A stretch of 17,786 nucleotides of DNA, from assembly GCA_002298155.1 (NCBI GenBank), contig DBME01000310.1, forward strand, positions 1 to 17,786. The letters are read 5' to 3'. Positions within the stretch are counted from its first letter, which is position 1; each line of letters opens with the position of its first letter. The stretch is from Holophagaceae bacterium UBA706. GTDB taxonomy: Bacteria; Acidobacteriota; Holophagae; Holophagales; Holophagaceae. Below are positions 14,783 to 17,786 of this stretch, piece by piece. The translations under genes and the position numbers were made by a program. Below the pieces are notes generated by a model. That model was not told the DNA's origin. It saw nothing but the letters and a program-made list of their open reading frames with translations, and did not search any database.

Positions 14783-15610
14783 TCACCAGCGTTCGGCGTT
14801 GTGCTGCTGGTTGTGGCAGGTGAGGGTGCAGGTCTTGTTCGTGGCGTTGTAGACGGCGCGCGATCCGTTCACCTGGATGGTGTCACTGGCCGGGCCTTCC
14901 ATGGCGGCGGTCTCGAGGTGGGTGAAGTGGGCATTGGCGCCGGGGGTGCCGTTGGCCATGGCGTGGCAGTCGGTGCACTTGGCGTTCACTTCCGACCCCA
15001 GGTGCTTGCTGTGCTCGCCGGAGTAGTAGCTGTTGTTCTCCGGGGTTCCCAGGCTCGAGCCGCTGGCGTGGCAGGCGCGGCAGCCGGTGTCCCCGCTGGC
15101 GCCGGTGGCGTCCAGGGTCCCCGTGCGCCAGTTCGGTGTCACCAGGGCGCCATGGCAGCTGACGTTGGAGCAGGTGAGGGCGGTGGTGTTGAAAGCGCCG
15201 GTGCCGGCCTTGGCATTGAAGGAGGCATTGAAGGCTACGGGAGCGGGGGGTACTCGCAGCGCATCATGCCCCGTGCGGGCGTTGCCGCGGTCATAGTGGT
15301 TCTGCGTGCCCGAGTCCGTGCCGCTGTGGCAGGCGCCGCACTGGCTGGTGGCGGCCACGAAGGGCGCGTGCACCGAGTGGGTGCCTGCGATGTCCGGGAA
15401 GTTGGCGCCCACCGGGGGCTTGCTGTGGCAGGAGGCGCAGGAGCCCACCGTGAGAGGGGAGGCCGCCTGGTGGCACACCGCGCAGGAGGGCGCGGAGACC
15501 ATGGGCGAGGTGCCCGAGGACGCGTGGCAGCTGGCGCAGTTGGTGTTGAACGTCGAGCTGCTGGACGTGGACGTGTGGCCGGTCCCCAGGAAGGGGACGA
15601 GATGGCTGGG
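14783..15610 (-). repeat. Multihaem repeat unit 2 (C-terminal copy)
   Basis: This encodes the second copy, about 275 residues from PSHLVPF to the C-terminus. Its eight motifs run CASCH, CAVCH, CASCH, CGACH, CSNVSCH, CRACH, CTDCH and CTLTCH. Long stretches, such as the KPPVG-NFPD-H segment, NARTG-DALR-PPAPV and MEGPASDTI, match unit 1. Confidence 0.85.
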
Positions 15611-17437
15611 GCCGCCGTTCCAGGAGAAGGCCGTGTGCGCCGTGCCGTGGCAGGTGACGGTGCAGGTGTGGTTGACGGCATCGTAAGTGTTGGAGGCGCT
15701 GCCCAGCAGGAGGATGGTGTCGCTGGCCGGCCCCTCCATCTGGGGCGTGTCCAGATGGGCGAAGTGGTTGTTGGCGCCGGTGGTGCCGTTGGTCATGGAA
15801 TGGCAGTCGGTGCACAGGGCGGCCACGGACGCTCCCAGGTGGAAGCTGTGGAGTCCGGACCACTCGCTGTTGGCCTCGGGGGTTGCCAGGGCGGTGCCCA
15901 GCTGGTGGCACTGGCGGCAGCCGGCATCGGTGTTGATGCTGATGGTCCCGGTGCCCCAGGCGGGTGTGGTCACGGCACCGTGGCAGCTCACGTTGGAGCA
16001 GGTGAGGGTCGTGGTGTTCATGGACCCTGCGCCGGCCTTGGCGTTGAAGGTCGCCAGGAACTGCACGGGAGCCGGGGGCGTCCGCAGCGCGTCCATTCCG
16101 GTCCTGGCATTGGCGTGGTTGTAGTGGGCCAGGGTGCCCGTGTCGGCGTTGTTGTGGCAGGTGGCGCACTGGCCCGTGACCTTGGCGAGGGCATCGTGCT
16201 TGGGATGGGAGCCGGTGACATCCGGGAAGGTCGTCCCCACGGGGGGCTTGTTGTGGCAGGAGGTGCAGGATGTCTTTACGAGGGGCGATCCCGCCTGGTG
16301 GCAGGTGGCGCAGGAGGGGGCGCCGGACAGGGGCGAGGTTCCCGAGGCGGCGTGGCAGTTCGCGCAGTCCGCGTTGAAGGAGGCCGTGGTGGCCCCGAAA
16401 TGGGCCGAGCCCTGGAAGGGCACCAGGTGGTTGGGCTGGCCGGGGCCGTTGGCATGGCAGGCCACCGCGTCCTTGGAGCTGGCGTAGCAGCTGGGCGCCG
16501 CGGGCAGCGGCGCGGGCCGGCCCTGGGTGTAGTCATGGCAGACCGCGCAGGCGGTGTCCCGGTTCTGGGCGTTGCGGTGGCTGGGCACGTACCCGGGGAA
16601 GGTGGCCACGGGCGCCTGGTACCAGGTGGTGGAATGGGCCAGGGCCGCCGTGTGGCACGTGGTGCAGGCCGTGGATGCGCTGCCGCCGCTGAACAGGGTG
16701 GTCCCCGCCAGACCATGGCAGGCCTGGCACGCCAGCAGGTCCTTCTTGGCCTCCAGGCCATGGAAGGCCGAGCTGGTGGGATCCGTCCACACCGCGCCCA
16801 GGATGTGCGGCGAGGCCGCCCCATGGCACATGGTCTCGTTGAAGCAGGTGGGCACGGTGCCCGCGGGGGCCGGCTGGGCGGGATGGCCCGCGGGGTTGTT
16901 GGGGGACCCGGCCAGGTGGCACTGGGCGCACACGGGGGCATTGGAGGGATCGGTGGTGGCGTGGGTGAGGACGCCGGTACCTCGCCATGGCTTGGCGGGA
17001 TGCGGCGCGGGGACCCCGTGGCAGCTCTGGCAGGAGACGCCCGTTCCGGCGCCTTCGAAGCCCGCGCCATGGCAGGTCTGGCAGGAGACCATGCCCCCGC
17101 CGGTGGCGTCCTGGCGGGCCTTGGCCCGCAGCCCGTGGGAGGCCGCGAGGTTGAAGCCCGGGATGGTGCCGTGGTGGCAGGCGGCGGTCATGCAGTTGGG
17201 AATGCTGCTGCCCACCTTGAGGACGGTCATCTCGTGGCAGAGCTTGCAGTGCTCCACGTCGGCCAGGGCCTGGCCGGCATGGCCGGCGAGCCAGTTCGAC
17301 GGGTGGTAGGTGCCTTTGCTGTCCGGGCCGTTTCCGCCCCCGCAGGCGGTGAGGGCTGCCAGAAGGAGGAGGAGCGAAAGGGCGAGGGTGCCTTTAGTAA
17401 TTAATATATGTTTGGGTTGGACGGTACGGCCAAGCAT
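14783..17437 (-). CDS. Outer-membrane-type multihaem c lipoprotein with about 26 haem motifs
   Basis: This 884-aa protein starts with a lipoprotein signal (basic start, Leu-rich core, lipobox LTAC with Cys32 as the lipid site). I count 19 CXXCH sites, three CX4CH, two CX3CH, one CX5CH and one CX9CH. The first ten motifs lie in an irregular N-terminal part (to about residue 330). The rest is two tandem copies of about 275 residues, each with eight motifs in the same order, including a TCSNVSCH. The CX4CH...CXXCH pairing recalls the Geobacter-type repeat domain (TIGR01904) of extracellular electron-transfer cytochromes. The protein would act at or outside the outer membrane. The start is uncertain: ATG 17437 has GGAGG 8 nt upstream, but ATG 17443 and GTG 17452 are in frame. 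It is the first gene of its operon. Confidence 0.88.
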   Translation of the reverse strand: MLGRTVQPKHILITKGTLALSLLLLLAALTACGGGNGPDSKGTYHPSNWLAGHAGQALADVEHCKLCHEMTVLKVGSSIPNCMTAACHHGTIPGFNLAASHGLRAKARQDATGGGMVSCQTCHGAGFEGAGTGVSCQSCHGVPAPHPAKPWRGTGVLTHATTDPSNAPVCAQCHLAGSPNNPAGHPAQPAPAGTVPTCFNETMCHGAASPHILGAVWTDPTSSAFHGLEAKKDLLACQACHGLAGTTLFSGGSASTACTTCHTAALAHSTTWYQAPVATFPGYVPSHRNAQNRDTACAVCHDYTQGRPAPLPAAPSCYASSKDAVACHANGPGQPNHLVPFQGSAHFGATTASFNADCANCHAASGTSPLSGAPSCATCHQAGSPLVKTSCTSCHNKPPVGTTFPDVTGSHPKHDALAKVTGQCATCHNNADTGTLAHYNHANARTGMDALRTPPAPVQFLATFNAKAGAGSMNTTTLTCSNVSCHGAVTTPAWGTGTISINTDAGCRQCHQLGTALATPEANSEWSGLHSFHLGASVAALCTDCHSMTNGTTGANNHFAHLDTPQMEGPASDTILLLGSASNTYDAVNHTCTVTCHGTAHTAFSWNGGPSHLVPFLGTGHTSTSSSSTFNTNCASCHASSGTSPMVSAPSCAVCHQAASPLTVGSCASCHSKPPVGANFPDIAGTHSVHAPFVAATSQCGACHSGTDSGTQNHYDRGNARTGHDALRVPPAPVAFNASFNAKAGTGAFNTTALTCSNVSCHGALVTPNWRTGTLDATGASGDTGCRACHASGSSLGTPENNSYYSGEHSKHLGSEVNAKCTDCHAMANGTPGANAHFTHLETAAMEGPASDTIQVNGSRAVYNATNKTCTLTCHNQQHNAERW
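15611..16435 (-). repeat. Multihaem repeat unit 1
   Basis: This encodes the first copy, 275 residues beginning PNHLVPF. Its motifs run CANCH, CATCH, CTSCH, CATCH, CSNVSCH, CRQCH, CTDCH and CTVTCH, in the same order and almost the same spacing as unit 2. The DNA is also visibly alike in places, as in the blocks coding for TCSNVSCHGA. This points to a duplication that is not very old, or one kept alike by recombination. Confidence 0.85.
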
Positions 17438-17611
17438 TCCCATCGCCTCCACGCCTCCGTCTTGCCGTTCATATGCAGATGATCGGAAAGAGCACGGTAA
17501 TTGTTGAGATCAAATGTGTGGAAGAACTAGAGGAAGTATAGGTCTGATGGATACATGATGAAATAGGTAACTTTTAAAAACTGCAATTATTGGTATTGCG
17601 AAATATATATT

Positions 17612-17630
17612 AATGATAATGAACTCATCA
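17612..17630 (-). promoter_or_regulatory. GATAATGA operator-like element
   Basis: AATGATAATGAACTCATCA holds the same GATAATGA core as the left leader, and outer TGAT...ATCA arms (17614-17630). It lies about 175 nt upstream of the multihaem start codon. Its reverse complement begins TTGAT, an FNR half-site, but the second FNR half is poor. Fur-type control is possible and unproven. Confidence 0.25.
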
Positions 17631-17740
17631 ATTTAAAAAAACGGTCTTTCGGCCAAGCGGGGCGCCTGGGCGGATCCCTACTCATCACCCTCTCCCCTGG
17701 ATGGTCAGCCTTTCTGCCGGACCCTCAGAGGTTGTTTTTC

Positions 17741-17774
17741 TCGGCGATCCTCGGTCCCTCGGTGCCTCGGCGAT
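17741..17774. repeat. Short imperfect tandem repeat, TCGGNNNN-type
   Basis: The tract reads tcggcgatcc-tcggtccc-tcggtgcc-tcggcgat, three 8-nt units after one of 10 nt, bordered by T-rich runs. Its reverse complement (ATCGCCGAGGCACCGAGGGA) matches the left-edge tract at 401-420 (ATCACCGAGGTTACCGATGG) in 16 of 20 positions. Confidence 0.55.
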
Positions 17775-17786
17775 AGGCTTTTTCTA

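Larger units (their letters stand above)
17453..17786 (-). promoter_or_regulatory. AT-rich leader of the multihaem operon and right edge
   Basis: There is no credible gene in this stretch. Positions 17490-17640 are AT-rich and should hold the promoter of the minus-strand cytochrome operon. A weak candidate pair is TTTCAT (17563-17558) and TATACT (17540-17535), 17 nt apart, but the -35 match is poor. A GATAATGA element at 17615-17622 resembles the one in the left leader. From 17641 the sequence is GC-rich again and ends in a short imperfect repeat. Confidence 0.45.

Noticed and set aside
14687..17404. A 905-codon plus-strand open frame opposite the multihaem lipoprotein
   Set aside because: It is a Gly/Ala/Val-rich mirror frame without recognisable motifs. 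The minus strand carries 26 haem motifs and a lipobox.
17612..17630. An FNR box in the right leader
   Set aside because: One half (TTGAT on the minus strand) is good, but the second half is TCATT rather than ATCAA.
17587..17685. A 32-codon minus-strand frame with a GGAGAGG site just upstream
   Set aside because: It is very short, its second half is simple AT-rich sequence, and it lies in the leader of the multihaem operon. A leader peptide is conceivable, but nothing supports it.

Overview
The window is a high-GC bacterial segment (coding third positions almost all G or C) that holds two compact, converging respiratory gene clusters, each led by an AT-rich, gene-free stretch. A menaquinol-type cytochrome bc complex, a cbb3 oxidase with its maturation genes, and a very large CX4CH/CXXCH multiheme lipoprotein together suggest a Gram-negative, metal-respiring bacterium. 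The Holophagae branch of Acidobacteriota (Geothrix-like) is my best guess, but no rRNA or marker gene in the window proves it.

Plus strand, about 491-12671: a tightly packed run of eleven genes with overlapping or nearly touching ends. The order is ccoS, a Tat-type Rieske protein, a full-length cytochrome b, a membrane-anchored heptaheme cytochrome c, ccoN, ccoO, two small membrane proteins (57 and 101 aa), a 644-aa NAD(P)H-type flavoprotein with Fe-S domains, ccoG, a 51-aa single-span protein and the copper ATPase gene ccoI. Quinol would be oxidised by the Rieske/b module, electrons would pass through the heptaheme cytochrome, and oxygen would be reduced by CcoNO. CcoG and CcoI would supply copper for the CuB site. 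No ccoP or full-length ccoH is present. The heptaheme cytochrome sits between the bc and oxidase genes and is the natural candidate to replace CcoP, which would make this one hard-wired bc-cbb3 unit.

Minus strand, 17437 down to 12676: four genes in the order 26-haem-motif outer-membrane-type lipoprotein, small monohaem cytochrome c, a DUF5777-like beta-barrel, and a four-span membrane protein with a haem-bearing cytochrome P460-like tail. This looks like an electron conduit from periplasm to cell surface, though it differs from the known porin-cytochrome systems. The last gene ends 4 nt from the end of ccoI, so the two clusters converge tail to tail with no room for a terminator.

Edges: positions 1-153 carry only an ambiguous open fragment. 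The stretches 154-490 and 17453-17786 are non-coding. They share a GATAATGA element and imperfect ACCGAGG-type short repeats, each in the same orientation relative to its own operon. The window holds 36 c-type haem attachment motifs in five proteins. I found no tRNA, rRNA, CRISPR array or mobile element.
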